A stretch of DNA of 64,000 nt, from positions 19,026 through 83,025 of the forward strand of contig JAHDDX010000004.1 in the NCBI GenBank assembly GCA_020629135.1, written 5' to 3'. The notes under the pieces were generated by a model. It saw only the letters and a program-made list of their open reading frames with translations. It was not told where the DNA came from and did no database searches. This DNA is from Hellea sp. (lineage in GTDB: Bacteria > Pseudomonadota > Alphaproteobacteria > Caulobacterales > Maricaulaceae). The first letter of the stretch is position 1. Each line of letters begins with the position of its first letter. The translations under genes were made by a program, and so were the position numbers. Of the stretch, positions 31,646 through 40,062 are shown in pieces.

Positions 31646-31786
31646 GTTTAGACCTTTCGAATCTATAATCGCCGCGTTGTCTTAGAGATATGTCATTTCA
31701 TTCTCAATGGCGTGCATGCAGAAATTCTAGATTGTTGTGGATTGAATTATGCAGTAGCCAAGATCTGTTAAAAACGGGATTTTCTT

Positions 31787-32950
31787 ATGAACAAGCTTAA
31801 GCGAAAGATTGGGTTTTTAGGTCTTGGTATCCTCATTTTTGCTGGCTTATATGTTTACGGCGTTTTTGTGCCGGGCACCGACAAATCTATGAACGTTGTT
31901 ACAGCCCACAATCCTTATAAAATTGCCGAAAGCACCCGCAAATTTCATGATAGTTTGACCATTGCCGATTTGCACGGCGACACTTTGATGTGGCGACGAA
32001 ATCCGGAAAAGCGCCATTCCAGAGGCCATATTGATCTTCCGAGACTACGTGAAGGCGGCGTAAATATTCAGGTCTTTAGTACGGTGACCAAAGCGCCTCG
32101 CGGACTTAATTTCGACGGCAATTCAGCGGAAGCCCCGGATAATATTACCCCGGTGGCTGTGTTGCAGTTTTGGCCGATCAAGACCTGGAATTCTATTTTC
32201 GAACGGGCTGTCTTTCAGGCTCGCCGATTACAAAAACTAGAAGCCAATCCCGATAATAAATTGGTCATAGCCCGGAACCGGGGTGACATGGATCAACCAG
32301 AGGGCACAATTATTGGTCTGTTACTGACTGAAGGTTCTCATCCGCTCGAAGGCAAAATTGAAAATATCGACCATCTGTTTGACGAGGGTTATCGCATGAT
32401 GGGGCTTCAGCATTTCTTTGACAATGAACTAGGCGGCTCTCTTCACGGCGTAAAGAAAGCCGGACTGACCGAGTTTGGGCGCGACGCGGTCCGGCATATG
32501 TGGGAAAAAGACATTATCATTGATGTGGCCCATTCATCCCAAAAAACCGTCAAGGACGTCCTCGCCATGTCTGATCGGCCGGTGGTTATTTCTCATGGCG
32601 GACTGGCCAGCCATTGCCCCAAAACAGCCAATCGCAATTTACCGGATGACATGTTGCGCGAAATCGCCCGGCGGGGCGGCCTCATTGGAATCGGTTATTT
32701 TTCTGGCGCTATTTGCGATATTTCGCCTGCAGGAATTGCTGACACGATAATTGCTGCCGTAAATCTCATGGGCGAAGATGCCGTTGCTTTAGGGTCTGAT
32801 TTTGACGGTACGGTTACAACCTCACTGGATACGTCTGAACTCGCCGCAATTACGCAGGCCCTGACCGATCACGGCGTTAGCCAGAAAACGATCCGAAAAG
32901 TCATGGGCGAAAATGTTCAAAATTTCTTGAAACAAAATCTTCCAGAATAA
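31787..32950 (+). CDS. membrane dipeptidase (peptidase M19 / renal dipeptidase-like)
   Basis: IADLHGDTLMW; DVAHSSQKTVKDVL; PVVISHGG; ALGSDFDGTV. Confidence 0.92.
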   Translation: MNKLKRKIGFLGLGILIFAGLYVYGVFVPGTDKSMNVVTAHNPYKIAESTRKFHDSLTIADLHGDTLMWRRNPEKRHSRGHIDLPRLREGGVNIQVFSTVTKAPRGLNFDGNSAEAPDNITPVAVLQFWPIKTWNSIFERAVFQARRLQKLEANPDNKLVIARNRGDMDQPEGTIIGLLLTEGSHPLEGKIENIDHLFDEGYRMMGLQHFFDNELGGSLHGVKKAGLTEFGRDAVRHMWEKDIIIDVAHSSQKTVKDVLAMSDRPVVISHGGLASHCPKTANRNLPDDMLREIARRGGLIGIGYFSGAICDISPAGIADTIIAAVNLMGEDAVALGSDFDGTVTTSLDTSELAAITQALTDHGVSQKTIRKVMGENVQNFLKQNLPE

Positions 32951-32962
32951 TTGAGTTTGGAC

Positions 32963-32999
32963 AAAAAAAATCGGTCGCGAAAACGACCAACGCGACCGA
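32963..32999 (-). terminator. minus-strand rho-independent terminator with no upstream minus CDS
   Basis: Minus strand: TCGGTCGCG-TTGGTCGTTTT-CGCGACCGA-TTTTTTTT; perfect 9-bp stem and 8-T tract. Confidence 0.85.
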
Positions 33000-33100
33000 C
33001 TTAACTACCCATTTAAATCACGATGCGCCCCGCTCGTGAATCTGTGCGAAAATGGGGTAGATGCGCCCCGAGGGATTAAGAGGAGAATAAGCCTTCGCAC
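32963..33100 (-). ncRNA. candidate intergenic sRNA (5' end unknown)
   Basis: Minus strand: GTGCGAA...TTCGCAC stem (33100-33044), TCACGA/TCGTGA stem (33039-33018), then the terminator hairpin; no ORF explains it. Confidence 0.5.
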
Positions 33101-33129
33101 TCAGCTCTCTCTCCGTACGATTCTCTCTC

Positions 33130-33142
33130 GTAATGATTACGT
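33130..33142. promoter_or_regulatory. palindrome CGTAATGATTACG
   Basis: Perfect odd palindrome in the same intergenic region. Confidence 0.35.
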
Positions 33143-33202
33143 TTTAGGTGACAGCGCTCAGTTTGAGGAGTTGCAACAAACACCGCCAACGTGCGCGTAC
33201 AG

Positions 33203-33228
33203 TTGCATTTAGTTGCATTTGGTTGCAC
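33203..33228 (+). promoter_or_regulatory. three GTTGCA repeats with 10-bp period
   Basis: aGTTGCATTTaGTTGCATTTgGTTGCAC at 33203, 33213, 33223; a fourth GTTGCA(AC) at 33171; 30 bp upstream of the HTH ORF. Confidence 0.5.
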
Positions 33229-33257
33229 GGGTAAGTTTTCTATGTTAGGCGATTTTC

Positions 33258-34139
33258 ATGGAAGTGGACAATTTCGCCGAGAAATTACAGCTTGTTTTAA
33301 AAGTTATGGTGCTCAGCCGAACCGGCTTGGCGTCCAAGTTAAACGTGGATAAATCTCTGGTCGGACGCTGGGTTTCCGGGGCCGTTCGCCCTTCTGAACA
33401 CAATCTGGCCAAACTCACGCGGTTTATCGCTGAAAATGTACCCGGTTTTACCTTATTGGACTGGGATCGCGACCTCGAAAATCTGCAAAAACGCCTTGGT
33501 GTGGCGCGTAAAAAACCTGAAGGCGGCGCGGTCGTGCCCGAAATCGGCTCTCTGTTGCCTCATGGCATTATTCAAGAAGCCAAAGGTACAATGCGTAAAC
33601 GCGGCAAAGCCTATACGGGGCTTTGGAAATCCACTCGGGCTTCCTATGATCTCCCGGGTCGATTTATCCATGACATATGCCTGACCCAACAAAGAGATGA
33701 CGGTATGTTACGGTTCCGATTGGGGGTCGAAGGCGTCCGTTATGAGGGCTGGTCGCTTTTGATGCAAAATCAGCTATTTTCGGTCGCCTGGGACTTGGAA
33801 TCTTCGGCTATGTTATTTTCAATTTTCAACGGTGTTGCCCGACATCGTCCTGAGGTTATCGATGGAATCAATCTCGCAACCCTGATGGATGCGGGCGGAT
33901 CCCCTGTTGCTTCAGCCTGTATCCTAACCCGCATTGGCGATCCAACCGGCGACGAAGATCAAGATACGGCAATGTTTGAACAAGCAATTGCCAATCTCAA
34001 CCCGCTGGCACCGGAAGGGTCAGTTTCTGCTGATATTGCCGAACACCTTCAACGCGACGTGTCAGATGGGCCGGCAGGCATTATGCGTCTTTTATTCAGC
34101 CGTTCTTTTGCCCGCGGCGCCCGATTGGGGGACAAATAA
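33258..34139 (+). CDS. helix-turn-helix (XRE-like) protein with C-terminal putative sensing domain
   Basis: LSRTGLASKLNVDKSLVGRWVSGAVRPSEHNLAKLTRFI HTH; downstream about 200 aa uncharacterised. Confidence 0.75.
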   Translation: MEVDNFAEKLQLVLKVMVLSRTGLASKLNVDKSLVGRWVSGAVRPSEHNLAKLTRFIAENVPGFTLLDWDRDLENLQKRLGVARKKPEGGAVVPEIGSLLPHGIIQEAKGTMRKRGKAYTGLWKSTRASYDLPGRFIHDICLTQQRDDGMLRFRLGVEGVRYEGWSLLMQNQLFSVAWDLESSAMLFSIFNGVARHRPEVIDGINLATLMDAGGSPVASACILTRIGDPTGDEDQDTAMFEQAIANLNPLAPEGSVSADIAEHLQRDVSDGPAGIMRLLFSRSFARGARLGDK

Positions 34140-34142
34140 GTC

Positions 34143-34859
34143 CTACAAAACGTCACCGTTCAGCTCGCTCTCCAGAAACAATAAGCGTGTTTTTAGAGCT
34201 TCGAGTTCCGGATAAAGTTTCGAGGCTTCCTGATAGGCCTCATAGGCGGCTTCGCGCCGACCCAGCTTTTCCATAATATTACCCAGTGTCCAAAGCGCGT
34301 AAAAATGCCGGGGCTCCAGAATCAAAGCCTGTTTGACTTCGTGATAGGCGCGGTTCAATTCGTCCTGGGCATAGGCCAAACGCGCTGAACGGGCCCACCC
34401 TTCCGCATAATCCGGAGACAGATTTGTCACATGATCATACATACGCCGGGCCAGATCAATATCCGCCTTTTTTTCAGCCGCCGTCCCGCGACGCAAAATC
34501 ATATTAACACTGGCTGATCCTGAATCGAGCCAGATCGCCCAGATTTCTTCGGCAACCAGATCCGCCTTTTCAGCATCAGTTTCATCTTTTAACCGCTCAA
34601 AAAGGCGGTTTAACTTGGCGGTGCGTTCCGCCTCGGGCGTAAGACGGGAATAGTCAGGTTCAGGATCTATGACATCGGGTAGAACCGTGAAGTCGTCGTC
34701 ATCTTCCGGCGTTGAACTTTCATCACCTTCGGTTTCAGGGACCGGTTCGACCGGCAATTCTTCAGGCGTAATGTCAGGAAGGGTTTCAGGCTCGACCGTT
34801 TGCGCCGTAGCGCTGACAGCCAAGAACAAAGCAAAAAATGTGATAATTGCGCGTATCAT
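34143..34859 (-). CDS. TPR-repeat periplasmic protein
   Basis: Signal peptide MIRAIITFFALFLAVSATAQ; TPR-like DLARRMYDHVTNLSPDYAEGWARSARLAYAQDELNRAYHEVKQALILEPRHFYALWTLGNI. Confidence 0.8.
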   Translation of the reverse strand: MIRAIITFFALFLAVSATAQTVEPETLPDITPEELPVEPVPETEGDESSTPEDDDDFTVLPDVIDPEPDYSRLTPEAERTAKLNRLFERLKDETDAEKADLVAEEIWAIWLDSGSASVNMILRRGTAAEKKADIDLARRMYDHVTNLSPDYAEGWARSARLAYAQDELNRAYHEVKQALILEPRHFYALWTLGNIMEKLGRREAAYEAYQEASKLYPELEALKTRLLFLESELNGDVL

Positions 34860-34942
34860 ATTGCCAGATACACTGACGCCCCCGACCATATTTGGCAAGA
34901 GGCGTTCACAGATCATAGGCCCGCGAACGGGCAAATATCAAC

Positions 34943-35068
34943 TTAACCCTGACGGGCCTTAAACCGTGGATCGGTTTTGTTGATAACATAAAGACGACCT
35001 TTGCGACGAACAACTTGACAGTCGCGGTGACGGTTTTTCAAAGATTTTAAAGAGCTGCGGACTTTCAT
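34943..35068 (-). CDS. rpmJ: 50S ribosomal protein L36 (bL36)
   Basis: Translated by hand from minus strand: [41 protein letters not shown]. Missed by the ORF track because it is under 60 aa. Confidence 0.95.
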   Translation of the reverse strand: MKVRSSLKSLKNRHRDCQVVRRKGRLYVINKTDPRFKARQG

Positions 35069-35225
35069 GACCTTGGCTTTCTTAACTGGGTAAATTCGAA
35101 GTGCGCCGTTTATAGGGGGGATTCGAGAAAGTCAATGCCTTTTCACGGTCCTATTTAGCCCTGAATTTGACCTCTTTCTGCGTTTATATCTGGTCAGACT
35201 CAACCCCTCTTGTTAGATTCCGCCC

Positions 35226-36485
35226 ATGAAACGTTTTAAAGCCCTTCCCCTCCTCTTTTCAGCTATTATGAGCCTGTCCGCTTGTGCAACCGCAACCGAG
35301 GCTGCGCAGTCCGGACCTCAGCTTGAGAACCCGCCGCAGGCGAGCCCGCTTAGCCAGTCGGAAAAATTTGCCCATTGGAAACAGGATTTCATCAGCCGGG
35401 CAGTCGCAAAAGGCTATGACGAAACCCTTGTTCGATCTCTGATTTTGCCGGCAAAAATCAGTGAAAAGGCATTGGATCGCGATCGGTCTCAACCCGAATT
35501 CACCAAACCGGTCTGGTCCTATGTGGACAATGCGGCCAACGCCACACGACTGAACGGTGGGCGGGGCCAGCTTGGCGATAATCGCCTAATGTTTGACGCT
35601 ATCGAAGCCCGCTATCAGGTGCCGCGCGAATATCTGACATCTATCTGGGGGCTGGAAAGCGCCTATGGTAAAATTCAAGGGGATTATGATCTGATCAGCG
35701 CCCTTGCCACCTTCGCCCATGACGGACGGCGTTCAGCCTTTGGCGAGCAACAACTTTTTGCCGTGCTTGATATCGTTCGAGACGGTTATGTCCGCCCCGA
35801 TCAACTCAAAAGCTCCTGGGCCGGGGCTATGGGCATGATGCAATTTATCCCGACAACTTTTCGCGATTATGCCGTGGACTTCAATAATGATGGTAATAAG
35901 GACCTTTGGAATTCGTCAGAAGACGCGGTTGGATCTGCCGCCCATTATTTATCCCGCCATGGCTGGCGTTGGCGTGAACCCGTACTTACCGAGGTCGCCC
36001 TGCCCAGCGGGTTTGACTACGCTCTGTCAGATGGCACGAAAAAGTCGGTAAATGACTGGACCGCTCTCGGGGTTGCCCCTATTGGCGGACAACGCTGGTC
36101 GGCCGATGCCGGCTTTCTCGAAGCCAAACTATTAGTCCCGTCCGGTCACAAAGGTCCGAAATTCCTGACCTTCAAAAATTTTGACGTCATCAAACGCTAT
36201 AATAACTCAACCAGCTATGCCTTGGGGATCAGCGTCCTCGCCGAAGCGCTTGACGGAAAAGTCGCCATCAAAACACCCTGGCCGCGTGGCGACGAACCAT
36301 TATCCCGCACCGACAAGGAAACGATGCAGCGGCGCCTGACCGCGCTTGGTTTTGATACCAAAGGTGTCGACGGTCAGATCGGCCCCAACACTCGCCGCGC
36401 GATTATGGCCTGGCAAAAAGCCAAGGGTCTGATCCCTGACGGTTATATGACTCAGGCATTGTTTCAAAAACTGATCCGCGGATAA
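35226..36485 (+). CDS. lytic murein transglycosylase (MltB family) with peptidoglycan-binding domain
   Basis: IWGLESAYGKIQGDYDLISALATFAHDGRR...GAMGMMQFIPTTF...VDGQIGPNTRRAIMAWQKAKGL. Confidence 0.92.
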   Translation: MKRFKALPLLFSAIMSLSACATATEAAQSGPQLENPPQASPLSQSEKFAHWKQDFISRAVAKGYDETLVRSLILPAKISEKALDRDRSQPEFTKPVWSYVDNAANATRLNGGRGQLGDNRLMFDAIEARYQVPREYLTSIWGLESAYGKIQGDYDLISALATFAHDGRRSAFGEQQLFAVLDIVRDGYVRPDQLKSSWAGAMGMMQFIPTTFRDYAVDFNNDGNKDLWNSSEDAVGSAAHYLSRHGWRWREPVLTEVALPSGFDYALSDGTKKSVNDWTALGVAPIGGQRWSADAGFLEAKLLVPSGHKGPKFLTFKNFDVIKRYNNSTSYALGISVLAEALDGKVAIKTPWPRGDEPLSRTDKETMQRRLTALGFDTKGVDGQIGPNTRRAIMAWQKAKGLIPDGYMTQALFQKLIRG

Positions 36486-36489
36486 ACCG

Positions 36490-37644
36490 TCAATCCCAGC
36501 CTCGGTCTGTCATGAGGTAAGTCGCAAAGCTCGCCAGCCAATGCGAACCTGAATAATGCTCATCCGAGACGGCGGCGACACCCGTATCGGCATGTATTTT
36601 AGCTGCAGCCAACAAAGCGCCAACTCGTCGGTCCCCTTCCGGTAAGGCTCTGGAAATATTGTAAAGATTCCAGGCTCGGGACGAATTCACGCCGTCCAAA
36701 TGAACCAATTTACCGTCACTCGCATCTGTGACTATGCCGGGTGCGAGCCAATCCCCGCTGCCATCCAAAGGAATGTCTGGCATAAAACTATCAAGCCAGC
36801 TTGCGAATTCATCTTGCGGCAATATTCGGCGCATCAGATCCGCTTCCATTAAACAAGGCGAGAGGAAATCCTCCCCGCTGGGTTCATAGGCCATCGGACA
36901 GTTTTTATCATTGAGATGAAAATAGCGGGACCGCTCAATGATCAATCTCTCCATTTCCGTATCACCGGCCACGCGCGCCCAGTCCAGCATCAGGCCAAAG
37001 GCAAAGGCGGATTGGTTATGGGTCCCCAACCGGATGGGATAGGCCAGCTTAGGCAGCCAGGACCGCAAGCTTGCGGCGATATCGTGTTCCAGAGGCTTTA
37101 AACTTCGCAACCAGACTTTGGCCTGAGGATCATCCCACTCTCTCAGTTCAGCCGTCAGCTGTAAAAACCAGGCCAGACCATAGGGACGCTCCCAGGAACC
37201 CGGCGTTACAGCGTCAAAACTGGCAACTTCACCCGCCACATTGAGATCCGAAAAGCTCTGATTTAGCTTGGCGATGGCCTCGTCGCGCCAAGGCGCGTCT
37301 TGCGGTCCGACCCGCAATAGGCGCACTAACAGCCAGTGCCCATGCACAGAGGAATGCCAATCAAAACAACCGTAAAAGACCGGAAACAAATCCTGCGGGG
37401 ATCCAATGTCCGCATCAGCACGGTAGGTCCGTGAAATTTTGTTCGGATATTCCCGGTGAACACAATCCAGAGCCAGACGTGAAAACCGATCCGCCAGAGC
37501 CGGATCAATATCACCGGGATATAGATAGGCGGCAATTCCCGGCTTAAGCTCGTTATGTGGTTGTTCAGATTTTTGAGATTGCTGAACGGGTTGGCAGGCC
37601 GCCAATAAAGCACATCCAGTCAGTAAAATTAGTCGGTTTATCAT
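36490..37644 (-). CDS. DUF2891 family lipoprotein
   Basis: Lipobox LLAACQ; CVHREYPNKISR...PVFYGCFDWHSSVHGHWLLVRLLR. Confidence 0.85.
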   Translation of the reverse strand: MINRLILLTGCALLAACQPVQQSQKSEQPHNELKPGIAAYLYPGDIDPALADRFSRLALDCVHREYPNKISRTYRADADIGSPQDLFPVFYGCFDWHSSVHGHWLLVRLLRVGPQDAPWRDEAIAKLNQSFSDLNVAGEVASFDAVTPGSWERPYGLAWFLQLTAELREWDDPQAKVWLRSLKPLEHDIAASLRSWLPKLAYPIRLGTHNQSAFAFGLMLDWARVAGDTEMERLIIERSRYFHLNDKNCPMAYEPSGEDFLSPCLMEADLMRRILPQDEFASWLDSFMPDIPLDGSGDWLAPGIVTDASDGKLVHLDGVNSSRAWNLYNISRALPEGDRRVGALLAAAKIHADTGVAAVSDEHYSGSHWLASFATYLMTDRGWD

Positions 37645-37694
37645 GACCCCAGGATAGGGCCTCGGACCCATCACGCCAAGTCGAAAGATAACCC

Positions 37695-38459
37695 TCAATC
37701 TTGTTTACGAAAGCTTTCCATTTTCTTTGGCGAAGGAGACGGCGATAGCCGGTAAGGACCACCCTCAATCACCAAAGTGTCCGCTCCAATCAGTTCCAGT
37801 TGCTCAAGGCTAACGACAAATTGCTCATAAAAGGGCTCAATGACCAGGCCTTTGACCGGTTCGCCGTCCCGCGCGGCGCTAACCTGAGGTTCGGTTGCCT
37901 CGTCTTCATAGGTCAAGGTTACATATTTAAATTTCGGCACCAACATCGCCGCCGGACCAGGCGCCAGCTTCTTATAAAATGATCGACCATCTTTCGTCCC
38001 TTTCTTTAGAGATTCCAGGGAATGGATGCCATTGGTCTCTTTAAAAAATACGCCGAAATTCATGGAGAAAGACATATCTTCACCGTCCCGAGCCTGCCCG
38101 ACACGGGTCGGGTCTTCAGTGCAGAGTTTAGCGCCCTCTCCAGCTTGTCGAACCTGTTCAAAATCAGGAATTTGCCCGTCTTCTTTGAGCGTAAAATCTA
38201 TTTCACGCGATTGATCTTTTAAGAAAAATCTTTCTGGCATGACCCCGCCGTCTTTGGGCAATAGTTCGGCGGTGAACTGGCTATCCACAATTTGGCGCTT
38301 ACTGGCATCTACGCCGTCCAGTTTTTTGATGACCTTGGTCAGTCCATCAATCTCGGTGCAGGTGATCAATTCGCGTAGCGGAACATTGTCATCGGCCCAA
38401 ACCACGATGCCGTGTGAAAGGCTTAAAACAGCCATAGAAGCAGTAAAAATAAGTCTCAT
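37695..38459 (-). CDS. hypothetical secreted protein
   Basis: Signal peptide MRLIFTASMAVLSLSHGIVVWA; no family recognised. Confidence 0.6.
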   Translation of the reverse strand: MRLIFTASMAVLSLSHGIVVWADDNVPLRELITCTEIDGLTKVIKKLDGVDASKRQIVDSQFTAELLPKDGGVMPERFFLKDQSREIDFTLKEDGQIPDFEQVRQAGEGAKLCTEDPTRVGQARDGEDMSFSMNFGVFFKETNGIHSLESLKKGTKDGRSFYKKLAPGPAAMLVPKFKYVTLTYEDEATEPQVSAARDGEPVKGLVIEPFYEQFVVSLEQLELIGADTLVIEGGPYRLSPSPSPKKMESFRKQD

Positions 38460-38587
38460 ACCCAGTCCTCGAATAAGGAGCTAAAAAATTTACTCCATAA
38501 ATTCCAGTGAATTTTCGGTTAGACTTCACCTTCCCTCTCGACGGAGCGGATTCCCATGCTAAAAGACTTATTCGATTGGAGACTGCT

Positions 38588-38737
38588 ATGCGTAAATCGA
38601 CCTTGCCAATTGTGATCACGGGATTGATCCTTCTATCTGCCTGCGGCGTGCGTGGCGACTTGGAAACTCCGCCTCCGCTATGGGGTGATAAAGACAAACG
38701 GGAACAGACCGAAACCGAGACACCTGACTCAAACTAA
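38588..38737 (+). CDS. small LptM-like lipoprotein
   Basis: MRKSTLPIVITGLILLSACGVRGDLETPPPLWGDK; lipobox LSAC and PPP motif; directly upstream of lysA. Confidence 0.8.
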   Translation: MRKSTLPIVITGLILLSACGVRGDLETPPPLWGDKDKREQTETETPDSN

Positions 38738-38740
38738 ACC

Positions 38741-40009
38741 ATGCGCCATTTTGAATTCATAGACGGCGAAATGCGAGCCGAAGGCGTCGCCTTGCGCGCA
38801 ATAGCCGAACAGGTCGGCACACCGGTCTATGTCTATTCAACGGCAACTTTGGAACGTCATTACAGAGTCTTTGATGAGGCCTTTCCAACGCGAAGCGTCT
38901 TGGTGGCTTATTCTGTCAAAGCCAATTCCAATCTGGCGGTATTAGCCACGCTTGCCAGATTAGGAGCCGGTGCGGATGTTGTCAGCGGCGGGGAACTGAT
39001 CCGGGCCCTGCGCGCCGGCATCCCAGCTGACAAAGTCGTATTTTCTGGTGTTGGTAAAACCCAAGATGAAATGAGCGGAGCTCTGACGGCGGGTATTCGA
39101 GTGTTTAACATCGAAAGCGAACCAGAGCTGACAGCGTTAAACGCAGTTGCCGTTTCAATGGGAAAACGAGCCCCTATTGCCTTTCGTGTGAATCCGGATG
39201 TCTCGGCTGGCGGTCATGAGAAAATATCGACGGGAAAAGCCGAAAACAAATTTGGAGTGGCCTGGTCACATGTTGAACAGGCTTACGCCGAAGCGTCCAA
39301 TATGCCCGGCATTGAAATTGTCGGCGTTGACATGCATATCGGGTCCCAGATAACGGATCTGGCCCCCTTTCAAAAAGCCATCACCAAAGTCGGCGAATTG
39401 ATCAAAACCCTGCGTGCCCAAGGTCATCCGATCCGCTCATTTGATCTGGGCGGCGGGTTAGGCATTCCCTATGGAGACAATGCGGGTGCCCCACCTCTAC
39501 CCAATGCCTATGGGGCGCTCGTCAGTCGTTTGACGCAGGATATGGATGTCGACCTAATTTTTGAGCCGGGCCGTATGATCGCCGGAAATGCCGGTGTGTT
39601 ATTGTCCAAAGTGCTTTATGTCAAAGAAGGCGCGGACCGAAATTTTTTAATCATAGATGCGGCGATGAATGACCTTATCCGACCGTCGCTTTATGACGCC
39701 TTTCACGATATCGAACCCGTCTGCGCACCGGGATCAGATTTCACCGAGACATTATACGATATTGTCGGACCGGTTTGTGAAACCGGTGATACCTTTGCCA
39801 AGCAAAGGGCGTTGCCGCCCTTAGTGGCCGAAGACCTGGTCGTTATTCACACGGCCGGTGCCTACGGTGCCGTTCAGGCCAGCCAATATAATACACGCCC
39901 GCTGGTGCCAGAAGTATTGGTTCAGGGCGACCAGTTTGAAGTCATCAGGCCCCGACCCTCAATCGAGGATATTCTGAGCACCGAATCCATTCCGAACTGG
40001 TTGGTGTAA
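38741..40009 (+). CDS. lysA: diaminopimelate decarboxylase
   Basis: VYVYSTATLERHYRVFDEAF...VAYSVKANSNLAVL...FDLGGGLGIPY...GAYGAVQASQYNTRP. Confidence 0.96.
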   Translation: MRHFEFIDGEMRAEGVALRAIAEQVGTPVYVYSTATLERHYRVFDEAFPTRSVLVAYSVKANSNLAVLATLARLGAGADVVSGGELIRALRAGIPADKVVFSGVGKTQDEMSGALTAGIRVFNIESEPELTALNAVAVSMGKRAPIAFRVNPDVSAGGHEKISTGKAENKFGVAWSHVEQAYAEASNMPGIEIVGVDMHIGSQITDLAPFQKAITKVGELIKTLRAQGHPIRSFDLGGGLGIPYGDNAGAPPLPNAYGALVSRLTQDMDVDLIFEPGRMIAGNAGVLLSKVLYVKEGADRNFLIIDAAMNDLIRPSLYDAFHDIEPVCAPGSDFTETLYDIVGPVCETGDTFAKQRALPPLVAEDLVVIHTAGAYGAVQASQYNTRPLVPEVLVQGDQFEVIRPRPSIEDILSTESIPNWLV

Positions 40010-40062
40010 TTGTTGATCAAAATTAATTCTTTTTACGCCCAAGCTGACCTATAGTCGGGCTT

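Noticed and set aside
33096-33130. CT-rich microsatellite (ctctctct) as phase-variable tract
   Set aside because: Tracts are only 6-8 nt and outside any reading frame; not long enough to support a phase-variation claim.
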